A stretch of DNA of 64,000 nt, taken from assembly GCA_963169745.1 (NCBI GenBank), contig CAUJCU010000002.1, positions 62,001 through 126,000 on the forward strand, read 5' to 3'. Below are positions 10,002 through 18,573 of this stretch, one piece after another (the stretch's first letter is position 1; the number at the start of each line of letters is the position of its first letter). Source of the DNA: Bacteroidota bacterium (lineage in GTDB: Bacteria > Bacteroidota > Bacteroidia > UBA4408). Both the position numbers and the translations under genes were made by a program. The notes under the pieces are model-generated. The model made no database searches and had not been told where the DNA came from. It saw nothing but the letters and a program-made list of their open reading frames with translations.

Positions 10002-10601
10002 TTATTTTTTGGCTTTCGGGGCAATTGTCATCATCATTTTTTTCCCCTCTAATATGGGTAGCTGTTCTACCTTTCCGTATTCAGCAAGGTCTTGTGCAAA
10101 GCGCAATAATATAAGCTCTCCTTTTTCTTTAAACAAGATAGTTCTTCCTTTAAATAGCACAAATGCTTTTACTTTTGATCCTTCTTCTAAAAACTTTTGT
10201 GCATGATTTTTTTTAAATGCAAAATCATGCTCATCGGTGTTCGGCCCAAATCGTATCTCTTTAATTGTAACTTTTGTTGCTTTAGCCTTTATTTCTTTTT
10301 GCTTTTTACGTTGGTCGTACAAAAATTTCTTATAATCAACAATTTTACAAACCGGAGGGTCAGCATTTGGGGCAATTTCAACTAAATCCAACTCAGCTTC
10401 ACGAGCCATTTGTAACGCTTGTTGAATGGTGTAAACACCAGGTTCAATTTCATCGCCAACTACACGTACCCGAAAAGCTCGAATATACTCGTTAATGTTA
10501 TGCTCGTCTGTTCGTTGAAGTTTCCCTTTAATGAATTTAGGAATCCTATGATCTGTTTTTCTTTCACCTACTGTCTGAGGCTTAGTTACATCTGTTGCTA
10601 T
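10002..10601 (-). CDS. infC: Translation initiation factor IF-3 with a non-AUG start
   Basis: IF-3 binds the 30S subunit and checks the initiator codon. The first ATG in frame (10409) would begin at [14 protein letters not shown] and cut off the conserved N-terminal domain. The frame continues upstream, without ATG, GTG or TTG, through [16 protein letters not shown] and [10 protein letters not shown] up to a TAA at 10620-10622. Two rare starts fit: ATA at 10601 (giving about 199 residues) or ATT at 10544 (giving an N-terminus of about 20 residues before IRA, as in E. coli IF-3, which starts with AUU). The longer form is given here. Rare start codons on infC are known to allow IF-3 autoregulation. 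The C-terminal domain ([23 protein letters not shown]) is intact. It lies 32 bp after thrS. Confidence 0.9.
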   Translation of the reverse strand: MATDVTKPQTVGERKTDHRIPKFIKGKLQRTDEHNINEYIRAFRVRVVGDEIEPGVYTIQQALQMAREAELDLVEIAPNADPPVCKIVDYKKFLYDQRKKQKEIKAKATKVTIKEIRFGPNTDEHDFAFKKNHAQKFLEEGSKVKAFVLFKGRTILFKEKGELILLRFAQDLAEYGKVEQLPILEGKKMMMTIAPKAKK

Positions 10602-10633
10602 GGGTAATTCTTTTTTAGTTTATAATTAATTTA

Positions 10634-12565
10634 TTAGCTTTTTATTTCAATTTCTCTATTTATTAGCGAAACAAATTCAGGAATTGTATAAGAGCCAATA
10701 TCTCCTGATCCTTGTTTTCTAACTGATAATTTTTCCTCTTCTGCTTCTTTTTCTCCAACGATAAGCATAAAAGGAACTTTGTTTAACTCCGTATCTCTAA
10801 TTTTTTTACCTATTTTTTCGTTTCTTTCATCAACAAGGGCGCGAATATCGTAATTTTTTAGTAATTCTAAAACTTTTTTTGCATAATCGTTGTACCTTTC
10901 GCTTATTGGCAAAATATAAACTTGCTCTGGCGCCAGCCATAATGGGAATTTCCCAGCACAATGCTCAATAAGAACAGCCACAAAACGTTCTAATGAACCA
11001 AAGGGCGCTCTATGGATCATTACAGGCCTGTGTTTTTGGTTATCACTTCCGGTATATTCCAATTCAAAACGCTCGGGTAGATTATAATCCACCTGTATGG
11101 TTCCAAGCTGCCACTTTCGTCCAATGGCATCACGTACCATAAAATCAAGTTTAGGGCCATAAAAAGCAGCCTCTCCCAATTCTACTACAGTGTTTAACCC
11201 TTTTTCCTGAGCCGATTCTATAATTGCATTTTCAGCTAAGGCCCAATTTTCATCAGAACCAATATATTTAGATTTATTTTCTGGGTCACGTAAGGATATT
11301 TGTGCCGTATAATCTTTAAAGTCTAATGCTTTAAAAACATATAAAACCAAATCTATTACCTTACAAAATTCTTCTTTTACCTGATCAGGTCTGCAAAATA
11401 AATGAGCATCATCTTGTGTAAAGCCTCTAACTCGGGTTAAACCATGTAATTCTCCAGCCTGCTCGTAACGATAAACAGTACCAAACTCAGCAAGCCTAAC
11501 CGGTAAGTCCTTATACGACTTTGGGGTAGCTTTGTAAATTTCACAATGATGTGGACAGTTCATTGGTTTTAAAAAAAACTCTTCCCCTTCATGAGGTGTA
11601 CGAATGGGCTGAAACGAATCGGAACCATATTTTTCATAATGGCCTGAGGTAACATATAAATTTTTATTTCCGATATGCGGTGTTACTACGGGCAAGTACC
11701 CAGATTTTATCTGTGCTTTTTTCAAGAAATTTTCAAGACGATCGCGTAAAGCAGCCCCCTTTGGTAACCAAAGTGGCAAGCCCATGCCCACTTTTTCTGA
11801 AAAAGTAAAAAGTTCCAACTCCTTGCCTAGTTTTCTGTGATCTCGCTTTTTAGCCTCTTCGAGCATGTGCAAATAATCACTCAAATCTTTCGATTTGGTA
11901 AAGGTAATGCCGTAAATACGAGTTAGTTGTTTATTTTTTTCATCACCACGCCAATAAGCACCGGCTATGTTCATGAGTTTAATCGCTTTTATGAATCCCG
12001 TATGCGGAATATGGGGGCCACGACACAAGTCTGTAAAATTTCCTTGAGTATAAAAAGTTATTTTCCCATCTTCCAAATCTTTCAGTAAATCTAACTTGTA
12101 CTCGTCTTTTTTCTCAGTGAAGTGTGCTATAGCATCTGTCTTTGTTATTTCTTTCCGAAAAAAGACATTATTTAATTTAGCCAATTCCATCATTTTATCT
12201 TCTATGGTTTTTAAATCATCAAGTGATATAGTTTTTTCGCCTAAATCAATATCATAATAAAAACCATTCTCAATAGGGGGGCCAATCCCAAACTTTGTAC
12301 CCGGAAAAATAGCTTCGATAGCTTCTGCCATAAGATGCGCTGAGGAGTGCCAAAGAGTAGATTTTCCTTCATTATCTTCTGCTTTCAGCAATACCAAAGA
12401 AGCGTTTTTATGTATAGGTCTTGTTGCATCCCATATTTCACCATTTACCTTGGCAGCTAATACATTGCGGGCTAAGCCCTCACTAATACTTTTCGCTATG
12501 TCTAATGCGGTTATACCCTCTTCGTATTGCTTAACCGAACCATCTGGTAAAGTTATGTCTATCAT
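10634..12565 (-). CDS. thrS: Threonyl-tRNA synthetase
   Basis: 643 residues, full length: N-terminal TGS domain (1-60), editing domain with the metal-site helix [11 protein letters not shown] (about 73), class II catalytic core with motif 2 ([13 protein letters not shown]), zinc ligands in [10 protein letters not shown], and the C-terminal anticodon-binding domain from about residue 540. It charges tRNA-Thr in the cytosol. It is the first gene of the thrS-infC-rpmI-rplT operon, with a promoter 23 nt before its ATG and a short leader. Confidence 0.98.
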   Translation of the reverse strand: MIDITLPDGSVKQYEEGITALDIAKSISEGLARNVLAAKVNGEIWDATRPIHKNASLVLLKAEDNEGKSTLWHSSAHLMAEAIEAIFPGTKFGIGPPIENGFYYDIDLGEKTISLDDLKTIEDKMMELAKLNNVFFRKEITKTDAIAHFTEKKDEYKLDLLKDLEDGKITFYTQGNFTDLCRGPHIPHTGFIKAIKLMNIAGAYWRGDEKNKQLTRIYGITFTKSKDLSDYLHMLEEAKKRDHRKLGKELELFTFSEKVGMGLPLWLPKGAALRDRLENFLKKAQIKSGYLPVVTPHIGNKNLYVTSGHYEKYGSDSFQPIRTPHEGEEFFLKPMNCPHHCEIYKATPKSYKDLPVRLAEFGTVYRYEQAGELHGLTRVRGFTQDDAHLFCRPDQVKEEFCKVIDLVLYVFKALDFKDYTAQISLRDPENKSKYIGSDENWALAENAIIESAQEKGLNTVVELGEAAFYGPKLDFMVRDAIGRKWQLGTIQVDYNLPERFELEYTGSDNQKHRPVMIHRAPFGSLERFVAVLIEHCAGKFPLWLAPEQVYILPISERYNDYAKKVLELLKNYDIRALVDERNEKIGKKIRDTELNKVPFMLIVGEKEAEEEKLSVRKQGSGDIGSYTIPEFVSLINREIEIKS

Positions 12566-12587
12566 AATTCGTTTTTTTACAAGGTTG

Positions 12588-12595
12588 CAAATTTA
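12588..12595 (-). promoter_or_regulatory. thrS operon promoter
   Basis: On the minus strand TAAATTTG matches TAnnTTTG, with a TTG (12617-12619) 21 bp upstream. It lies 22 nt before the thrS ATG, which leaves a leader of about 15-20 nt, too short for a T-box or other long attenuator. Confidence 0.7.
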
Positions 12596-12697
12596 CACAA
12601 TTCAATGTATATTGAGCAATACACTTTATTATTTATAAGAAATTGAATTTTATTGCTCCTTATGTTTTGGCTATATATAAGAGATTATTTATTATTT

Positions 12698-12729
12698 TTT
12701 GGTTGTGATAAAAAGTGTTTCTAACTTTG
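12698..12729 (+). promoter_or_regulatory. Consensus promoter almost touching the next start codon
   Basis: TTTG (12698-12701), 20 bp, then TAACTTTG (12722-12729) is a near-ideal Bacteroidota promoter. The following ATG begins only 4 nt later (12734), so the mRNA is probably leaderless or has a leader of a few bases. Confidence 0.75.
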
Positions 12730-12733
12730 TATT

Positions 12734-13129
12734 ATGATGAAAAAGCGAACTCGTTTTGGGCTTTTAAGTTGTGAGGGGCAAATTTTGTTTATCAACTTTA
12801 CTCCTGATATGGAACTAAACAATCAGGATATTAAAGAATTGAATGATATTGCTGTTCATGACTTTAAATTAGAAAAGTATGCTATGGTTGTTGATATAAG
12901 GGGAAACGCCTATACGACTCCTGAATCTCGAAAGTTTAGTGCAGACAACCCTTATGTCAAGAATCATATTGCCTATGGGATAGTTGTTAGTTCTATTGCT
13001 GAAAAACTAAGAGTTAATTTTTTTATAGATTTTAATCGCCCTAAAGTTCCCACCCGTATGTTTACAGATATGGACGAGTGTATTCAATGGGTTAATGAAA
13101 AAATAACAGAAAGTTTATCTAATCCGTAA
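12734..13129 (+). CDS. STAS-like small cytosolic protein
   Basis: 131 residues with no signal peptide or membrane segment. The alternation of beta and alpha elements (YAMVVDIRGN, HIAYGIVVSS, RVNFFIDF, ECIQWVNEKI) resembles the SpoIIAA/STAS-type small domains common as orphans in Bacteroidota. I cannot assign a specific family with certainty and no phospho-acceptor serine is obvious. Two ATGs stand side by side at 12734 and 12737. The last 11 bp overlap the end of the convergent SPOR gene. Confidence 0.7.
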   Translation: MMKKRTRFGLLSCEGQILFINFTPDMELNNQDIKELNDIAVHDFKLEKYAMVVDIRGNAYTTPESRKFSADNPYVKNHIAYGIVVSSIAEKLRVNFFIDFNRPKVPTRMFTDMDECIQWVNEKITESLSNP

Positions 13130-13571
13130 AAAGCTTAGGGAATTTAATATCATCAGTAACTATGAATGAGCTAGGAAAAGCGATACTAATTTGCTTTAAG
13201 TATTTTGTGGCCTCAAGCTTATTTCTATAATCACCAACCCGAACTCTAAAGTTAGGAGATTGGTAGCTGTCGTATGCTTGTATATCAGGAAAAGTTTGTA
13301 AAAACTTAGTTTTTACCTCTTTGGCTTTTTCTCTATCATTTCCAAAATGAATTTGTATGCGATAGCCCGAAATGCTTTGCTTTTTTTTATTTATTTCAAT
13401 ATATTTTTGTTGTAATAAGGAAACTCGAGAATCTACATTCATCATTAAAGAATCTTTCCCTATAGGCATAGTTTGAGCCCAAGCAGTTCCAACAATAAAA
13501 ACAAGTTTAAAACAAATTATCATTTTTATTTCTTTGAACATATTTAATGTGGCAACGATTTTCGTTTTCAT
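13119..13571 (-). CDS. Secreted SPOR-domain protein
   Basis: 150 residues: a positively charged N-terminus, one hydrophobic segment (IICFKLVFIVGTAWA) that reads as a signal peptide, then a SPOR-type domain (about 68-145; GYRIQIHFGNDREKA...FRVRVGDYRN...A-x-x-YL). SPOR domains bind denuded peptidoglycan glycan strands. The first ATG overlaps the purN stop (ATGA, 13568-13571), which suggests coupling; ATGs at residues 11 and 17 are alternatives that give a tidier signal peptide. Confidence 0.8.
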   Translation of the reverse strand: MKTKIVATLNMFKEIKMIICFKLVFIVGTAWAQTMPIGKDSLMMNVDSRVSLLQQKYIEINKKKQSISGYRIQIHFGNDREKAKEVKTKFLQTFPDIQAYDSYQSPNFRVRVGDYRNKLEATKYLKQISIAFPSSFIVTDDIKFPKLFTD

Positions 13572-14143
13572 TTACTTTGCAATAATTGTTCCAATACTAA
13601 AGGGAAATGATGATGTTCTAATTTTAGAATTTTTTCAGCTAATGATGTAGGCGTTTCATTTTCTGCTAACTCACATGTTGCCTTAAAAATTATAGTGCCA
13701 TCATCATAATTTTCATTCACATAATGAATAGTTATTCCACTTTGCTTTTCGGCAGCATTAATTACAGCCTGGTGAACTCTAATACCGTACATTCCAGGGC
13801 CACCGTATTGAGGTAACAATGAGGGATGAATATTGATAATTCGGTTGGGAAAGCGTTCAACGATTAAGGGATGAATTTTTCGCAGAAAACCTGCTAACAC
13901 TATTAAATCAATATTGTTTTGAGTTAATAAACTTAATATCGTATCTGGATGCTCAAAATCAACATTTTTAAGTACAAAAACAGGAACAGCAAGACTTTTA
14001 CACTTATTAATTACTAATGCTTTTGAATTGTTAGTGATAACAAAGGGAACCTGTACGTCAGACTTTTTTGATAAAAAATATCTGATTATATTTTCAGCAT
14101 TTGAACCGCTGCCTGATGCAAAAATAACAAGCCTTTTAAACAC
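13568..14143 (-). CDS. purN: Phosphoribosylglycinamide formyltransferase
   Basis: 191 residues, the usual length. It transfers the formyl group of 10-formyl-tetrahydrofolate to GAR in purine synthesis. ASGSGSNAENI near the N-terminus binds phosphate; the catalytic region keeps IINIHPSLLP, and YDDGTII carries the conserved Asp. The start is GTG (14141-14143), with no ATG available before the phosphate-binding motif. The gene overlaps the SPOR gene by 4 bp. Confidence 0.95.
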   Translation of the reverse strand: MFKRLVIFASGSGSNAENIIRYFLSKKSDVQVPFVITNNSKALVINKCKSLAVPVFVLKNVDFEHPDTILSLLTQNNIDLIVLAGFLRKIHPLIVERFPNRIINIHPSLLPQYGGPGMYGIRVHQAVINAAEKQSGITIHYVNENYDDGTIIFKATCELAENETPTSLAEKILKLEHHHFPLVLEQLLQSK

Positions 14144-14159
14144 TTTGATTTATTTGTCA

Positions 14160-14167
14160 CAAAAATA
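14160..14167 (-). promoter_or_regulatory. purN promoter -7 element
   Basis: TATTTTTG on the minus strand, 16 nt before the GTG start of purN. No convincing TTG box is seen at the normal spacing. Confidence 0.5.
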
Positions 14168-14259
14168 GAAATATTTTGACTATAATATTGCCTACAGTAT
14201 CATCACAAACTTTATTTTTAAAGGTAATTTATGGATTTTTTAATTGTAAAATAAGCTCA

Positions 14260-14267
14260 TACCTTTG
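14260..14267 (+). promoter_or_regulatory. Glycosyltransferase promoter -7 element
   Basis: TACCTTTG, 14 nt before the TTG start codon at 14282; a TTG at 14244-14246 is 13 bp upstream, shorter than usual. It supports the short leader and the TTG start of the next gene. Confidence 0.5.
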
Positions 14268-14281
14268 ACCAAAAAAATACT

Positions 14282-15262
14282 TTGAACCCTTTAGTCTCCA
14301 TCATTGTACCTAATTATAACAAGGCTTTATTTATTGCCGACACATTAAATTCGATAATAGCCCAAAGTTATGCAACATGGGAAGCAATAATAATTGATGA
14401 TGGTTCAACAGATAACTCTTTAAACATTATTAATCAATATTGCATTAAGGAGCCAAAAATGAAATCTATTCTTAATCCTACTAATCAGGGGGGCAATCAC
14501 TGTCGTAATCAAGGGATACAGGCTGCAAAAGGAAGTTACATTGTTTTTCTTGATGCCGATGACATTTTAGATGAATTCTGCCTTTCACAGCGTATAGCAC
14601 AAGCTCAAAATTATCCGGATAAAGATTTATGGGTTTTCTCTATGGCTGTGTTTCTTAAAAAAACAGGAGATTTAAGCAAGTCTTTAAACTGGATACCCCC
14701 TTTTGAAGGATGTAATTTTTTACACTTATTTTATAAACACCATCTCCCTTGGCATACTCTACAACCTTTATGGTCAATTGATTTTTTGAAAAAAATTAAT
14801 GGTTTTGCTCCTGATTTTGTACGACTACAGGATGTTGAACTCTTTACACGAGCTTTGTTATCAGGTGCACGTGTGAGTACTTTTCCTAAACTTCCTAAAG
14901 ATTGTAATTACCGGATTGATGAAGAACGTTATGAAAGCAATGCATTAAAACACCTCAATGGTTTTGTAACCGGTGCTATTCAATATTATCAGAAGTTTTA
15001 TCCTTATACTAACGGTAAAAAGGAACAAGCAATGCTTAGCATTTGTCTTTTAGAAGTATTAAGCAACATTTTTCACCATTATAAAAAAAATAAGATTAGC
15101 CTTGCTGATGCAGACTCTCTCAAAAACAAGTTAATAAAGATTTGCAACAAAAAATCTCATAGATTTCTTTTATCGGTCTTTAGTACCTTACACATAGCAT
15201 CGCCTTTGCATCCAAAAGGGTTAAAAAAGCTCACTACTCTTATTATTACTAAGTGCCTATAG
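14282..15262 (+). CDS. Family 2 glycosyltransferase
   Basis: 326 residues of GT-A fold. The nucleotide-sugar site is seen at VSIIVPNYNKA (residues 5-15) and IIDDGSTDNS (about 37), with the metal-binding DXD equivalent in FLDADDILD (about 89). The frame needs a TTG start (14282-14284), since an upstream in-frame ATG at 14231 is closed by a stop and the next ATG would remove the sugar-nucleotide site. No membrane segment is obvious. It stands alone between purN and cinA, so sugar and acceptor cannot be named. Confidence 0.88.
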   Translation: MNPLVSIIVPNYNKALFIADTLNSIIAQSYATWEAIIIDDGSTDNSLNIINQYCIKEPKMKSILNPTNQGGNHCRNQGIQAAKGSYIVFLDADDILDEFCLSQRIAQAQNYPDKDLWVFSMAVFLKKTGDLSKSLNWIPPFEGCNFLHLFYKHHLPWHTLQPLWSIDFLKKINGFAPDFVRLQDVELFTRALLSGARVSTFPKLPKDCNYRIDEERYESNALKHLNGFVTGAIQYYQKFYPYTNGKKEQAMLSICLLEVLSNIFHHYKKNKISLADADSLKNKLIKICNKKSHRFLLSVFSTLHIASPLHPKGLKKLTTLIITKCL

Positions 15263-15268
15263 TATAGT

Positions 15269-16525
15269 TTATAAATCAGTTACCTTTTTGTTAAGGATAA
15301 ACTTACGAAGTAAATTAAGTGCTGTTAGAGTAGCGGCAGTAATTGTTCTTTCTCTGTCTTTTCCTAGCATAAATTTTTTAGAGATAACTTCATTTTTATT
15401 GGCTACAGCAATCCACACGGTTCCTATAGGTTTTTCATCTGTCCCTCCATCGGGTCCGGCAATACCACTCGTAGCAAGAGCAAAATCAACATTCAGTTTT
15501 TTTAATACACCCAATGCCATACTTTCTACTACTTGTTGACTTACTGCTCCAAAATTTGTCAAGTCATCGTTTGACACTCCAAGTATGTTTATTTTAGCTT
15601 TATTTGCGTAGGCAACTATTGTGCCTTTATAATATTTTGAACTTCCCGGAACTTTTGTGATTGCTGCTGCAATACTTCCACCAGTACAACTTTCGGCCGT
15701 TGCAAGGGTGCATCCCTTTTTGGTCAATAGTTGTCCTATTACCGACTCAAGAGTATCTGTATTTTCACCATAGGTATATCTTTCAACTATTTTCCGTAAA
15801 CTAGTAAGCTGTGTTTCAAATTCGCTTTGGAGTTGTTCTTTATAAACGCTACTGGCTGTTAATCTTAATCGCACCGCACTTATCGAGGGTAAATAAGCCA
15901 ATTTAAAATTTGGGGGAAGTTGTTCTTCCCATAAATTTAATTTCTCAGCCAAGTTGCTTTCTGCAATACCTTGAGTTAACAAGGTGTGGTGTATGATAAA
16001 AGGTGTTTCGAAGTATTTCAATAATTTAGGGATAACCCGATCTTCCATCATTTTCATCATTTCAAAAGGTACTCCGGGCATTGAAATAATGATTAAACCA
16101 TTTTGTTCAAACCACATTCCGGGAGCAGTACCAACAGGGTTTCGTATGGCTTCGCAAACATCCGGAATCTCAGCTTGACTTTTATTTAGAGGAGTAACCT
16201 CATAGCCGCGCTCAGCAAAAAGTTTTTCAATATCTTTATAAACATCATTGTTAAACACTAATCTTGATTTGAAATATTTACATAGTGTTTTTTTGGTGAT
16301 ATCATCTTTTGTAGGCCCCAAGCCACCCGTAATAAATATTACAGAAGCTCTCTTTCTGGCTTCATCTATTGCAGTGATTAGGTGCGTTTCATCATCAGGA
16401 AGTGAAGTTATTTGATTTACAAAAATACCATGTTGATTTAATAATTGAGCCATCCAAGCGGAGTTTGTATCTACAATTTGACCAATTAAAATTTCGTCAC
16501 CAATAGTTATTATCTCCGCTTTCAT
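15269..16525 (-). CDS. cinA: CinA / nicotinamide-nucleotide amidase
   Basis: 418 residues in two parts: an N-terminal MoCF-like domain (about 1-170; ITIGDEILIGQIVDTN, FITGGLGPTKDD) and a C-terminal PncC-type amidase domain (about 255-415; ATAESCTGG, ATSGIAGPDGG). The C-terminal part deamidates nicotinamide mononucleotide in pyridine-nucleotide salvage; the N-terminal part is an ADP-ribose pyrophosphatase in characterised members. It is convergent with the glycosyltransferase and divergent from the SPFH gene. Confidence 0.95.
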   Translation of the reverse strand: MKAEIITIGDEILIGQIVDTNSAWMAQLLNQHGIFVNQITSLPDDETHLITAIDEARKRASVIFITGGLGPTKDDITKKTLCKYFKSRLVFNNDVYKDIEKLFAERGYEVTPLNKSQAEIPDVCEAIRNPVGTAPGMWFEQNGLIIISMPGVPFEMMKMMEDRVIPKLLKYFETPFIIHHTLLTQGIAESNLAEKLNLWEEQLPPNFKLAYLPSISAVRLRLTASSVYKEQLQSEFETQLTSLRKIVERYTYGENTDTLESVIGQLLTKKGCTLATAESCTGGSIAAAITKVPGSSKYYKGTIVAYANKAKINILGVSNDDLTNFGAVSQQVVESMALGVLKKLNVDFALATSGIAGPDGGTDEKPIGTVWIAVANKNEVISKKFMLGKDRERTITAATLTALNLLRKFILNKKVTDL

Positions 16526-16553
16526 ATTGATTTTTTGTAAGGTTAAACGACTA

Positions 16554-16561
16554 CAAATATA
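16554..16561 (-). promoter_or_regulatory. cinA promoter -7 element
   Basis: TATATTTG on the minus strand, 28 nt before the cinA ATG. The upstream box is not clear. Confidence 0.5.
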
Positions 16562-16594
16562 GAACGATGAAAGTATTAAAATTTAATATAATTA

Positions 16595-16624
16595 TTGGTA
16601 TTTCAAATTTTATAAATATCTTTG
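16595..16624 (+). promoter_or_regulatory. Promoter of the SPFH gene
   Basis: TTG (16595-16597), 19 bp, TATCTTTG (16617-16624): spacing and sequence fit the Bacteroidota consensus. The ATG follows 21 nt downstream. Confidence 0.7.
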
Positions 16625-16645
16625 TGATATCAATTTAATATCATT

Positions 16646-17497
16646 ATGAAAAAAGAAATTATTATTAATCCAACAAGCGGGGTCAAAATATTGGCTCTTT
16701 TACTTACTCTTTTTGTTTTTGGAATTCTTTCATTTTTAATAGAGAATCCCATATTAGGTGCTGTGTTTATGTTTGTAGTCTTATTTTCTGCTCCTGGTTT
16801 CTTTATTCTGAACCCTAATGAGTCAGTAGTATTAGTGTTTTTTGGAAAATACAAAGGCAGTGTTAAGGAGAATGGATTTTTTTGGACAAATCCATTAATG
16901 ATTAAAAAGAAAATTTCATTAAGAGCTCAAAATTTTGACAGTGCTGCAATTAAAGTAAATGATAAAATAGGTAACCCCATACTAATTGGGGGTGTTTTAG
17001 TGTGGAAAGTTAACGATACGTATAAGGCATCGTTTGAAGTAAACGATTATAAAAACTTTATTACAGTTCAAAGCGAATCAGCCATACGAAAGCTTGCCGG
17101 TTTGTACCCTTACGACAATTTAGACCATGAGCATGAAATTTCTTTGCGTTCGGGTGGAGAAGAGGTTCATGCACAGTTAGAAAAAGAATTGGCTGAAAGG
17201 CTCGAGATAGCTGGAATTTCTGTTCTTGAAGCACGTATTTCGAGCTTGGCTTATGCTTCTGAGATAGCTGGTGCTATGCTGCAACGTCAACAAGCCATTG
17301 CAATGGTAGCTGCACGTCAAAAAATTGTAGAGGGAGCTGTAGGAATGGTAGAGTCGGCTTTAAGCAGCTTATCAGATAAAAATATTGTTGACTTAGATGC
17401 TGATAAAAAAGCAGCTATGGTTAGTAATTTGATGGTAGTTTTATGTTCAGATAAATCAGCCTCTCCAGTAATCAACACGGGGACATTGCATCAATAA
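16646..17497 (+). CDS. SPFH/Band 7 membrane protein
   Basis: 283 residues. Two hydrophobic segments at the N-terminus (about 13-31 and 36-55) are followed by an SPFH domain (about 55-210), beginning NPNESVVLVFFGKYKGSV and ending in a charged helical stretch with the A-x-x-R-Q-Q-A pattern (AMLQRQQAIAMVAARQKIVEGA). The family forms oligomeric membrane scaffolds of stomatin/prohibitin type. The C-terminus is soluble. A 57-codon ribbon-helix-helix gene follows after 8 bp, a pairing that recurs in diverse bacteria; the two are co-transcribed and end at one terminator. Confidence 0.88.
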   Translation: MKKEIIINPTSGVKILALLLTLFVFGILSFLIENPILGAVFMFVVLFSAPGFFILNPNESVVLVFFGKYKGSVKENGFFWTNPLMIKKKISLRAQNFDSAAIKVNDKIGNPILIGGVLVWKVNDTYKASFEVNDYKNFITVQSESAIRKLAGLYPYDNLDHEHEISLRSGGEEVHAQLEKELAERLEIAGISVLEARISSLAYASEIAGAMLQRQQAIAMVAARQKIVEGAVGMVESALSSLSDKNIVDLDADKKAAMVSNLMVVLCSDKSASPVINTGTLHQ

Positions 17498-17505
17498 CAA
17501 GGTAG

Positions 17506-17679
17506 ATGAGCAAGAAAAAAGCGTATATACTTAGAATTAATGAAGATTTGCTGACAGCATTGGAAAAGTGGGCAGCAGATGAATTCAGAAGTGTTAACGG
17601 CCAAATAGAGTGGCTTTTGTATCAGTCATTAAATAAAGCCGGAAGAGTAAAAAAGAAAGCACAAAAAAAGGAGGAATAA
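17506..17679 (+). CDS. Arc-like ribbon-helix-helix protein
   Basis: 57 residues from ATG at 17506 to TAA at 17677-17679. The start [16 protein letters not shown] fits a ribbon strand (AYILRI) and helix 1 ([14 protein letters not shown]), then helix 2 ([13 protein letters not shown]) and a basic tail (RVKKKAQKK). This is the size and pattern of MetJ/Arc DNA-binding dimers. It lies 8 bp after the SPFH gene. The TAA lies inside the loop of the terminator hairpin. Direct target DNA is unknown; no toxin gene is next to it, so an antitoxin role is not supported. Confidence 0.85.
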   Translation: MSKKKAYILRINEDLLTALEKWAADEFRSVNGQIEWLLYQSLNKAGRVKKKAQKKEE

Positions 17680-17694
17680 ATTCCTCCTTTTTTT
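17667..17694 (+). terminator. Intrinsic terminator of the SPFH operon
   Basis: AAAGGAGGAA (17667-17676) and TTCCTCCTTT (17681-17690) form a perfect 10-bp stem around a 4-nt loop, followed by T residues. The hairpin overlaps the last codons of the ribbon-helix-helix gene, and its tail borders the end of gldN, so it may also serve the converging gldN transcript. Confidence 0.9.
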
Positions 17695-17699
17695 GTAAT

Positions 17700-18551
17700 C
17701 TAATATTCCCACAAATCGTGTTCCATATTAAAAATATCTTCTTTTATCTTTTCAGCTTCAAGTAAGGCATCTAAACCTGATAGGTAGGTATTAATTCTTC
17801 GATTATACACATTACTTTCTTTATAGATATAACTGCTAAAGCGTCTCTTCCAGAAAATATCATCGTATGTTCTTCGTTCTGCATCATTAGATTTATTATA
17901 TACCTCGGCATTAGCAAATAAAAATCTTGCCTCTGGAAAATAAATCCAAAACATAGTTTCGATTCGTTGCTCGCCATTTTTTTGAAAAAAGCGTATAGGA
18001 GCTATGCCTATAATTCGCACATCCATAACAGAACGTTGCTTGTCAAAAAACCAATCTTCCTTAACCCTAAATTGCTTTACTTCAGATGGGATAAACTGTC
18101 TTTGAGTAATTTTCTCAACTAAATCACCTGTTGCTGGATCATCAATTTGAGTGGTATCCCAAGTATTGTATTTGTTATCTAAATCTGTTTTTGATAATTG
18201 CGTTGTAAAATCTCCATCATTTTCATCGCTGTATGCAATCAGATTACCGTCTTTAGTAACTCCATCCCATATAAGTTGCATTAGACTCTTTCTGCCCGCA
18301 ATAACATCTATAGGGAAATACATATCGTGATTGATTTTTTCACGTAAATCAATAATACGCCATATTCTTTTTGTCCACATCACATCGGCCTCACGTAGAA
18401 ACGCATACGGCACCATTCTTCGTTCAACGGAATTTTCTTTTACATATACCCCATCTAATATATTAGATTGTGCCTTTACAGTTTTTAAAAAACCTGTTAA
18501 AATAAAAACACACATTATAGGTACAAGCGATTTTCTGAATATGATTTTCAT
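17700..18551 (-). CDS. gldN: Gliding motility / T9SS protein GldN
   Basis: 283 residues with a signal peptide (cleavage near VKAQ). The conserved GldN region is recognisable: EREMVPYAFLREADVMW-like N-terminal part, INHDMYFPID, and the long RFFQKNGEQR...FWIYFPEAR stretch. GldN (PorN) forms, with GldK, a periplasmic ring attached to the outer membrane and needed for type IX secretion. It is the last gene of the gldKLMN cluster, 22 bp after gldM. Confidence 0.95.
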   Translation of the reverse strand: MKIIFRKSLVPIMCVFILTGFLKTVKAQSNILDGVYVKENSVERRMVPYAFLREADVMWTKRIWRIIDLREKINHDMYFPIDVIAGRKSLMQLIWDGVTKDGNLIAYSDENDGDFTTQLSKTDLDNKYNTWDTTQIDDPATGDLVEKITQRQFIPSEVKQFRVKEDWFFDKQRSVMDVRIIGIAPIRFFQKNGEQRIETMFWIYFPEARFLFANAEVYNKSNDAERRTYDDIFWKRRFSSYIYKESNVYNRRINTYLSGLDALLEAEKIKEDIFNMEHDLWEY

Positions 18552-18573
18552 TGGTTAGAATTTAAATAGTGTA

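Noticed and set aside
17506-17679. Antitoxin of a toxin-antitoxin pair
   Set aside because: The ribbon-helix-helix peptide has no toxin-like partner; the neighbour is an SPFH membrane protein and the next gene is gldN on the other strand.
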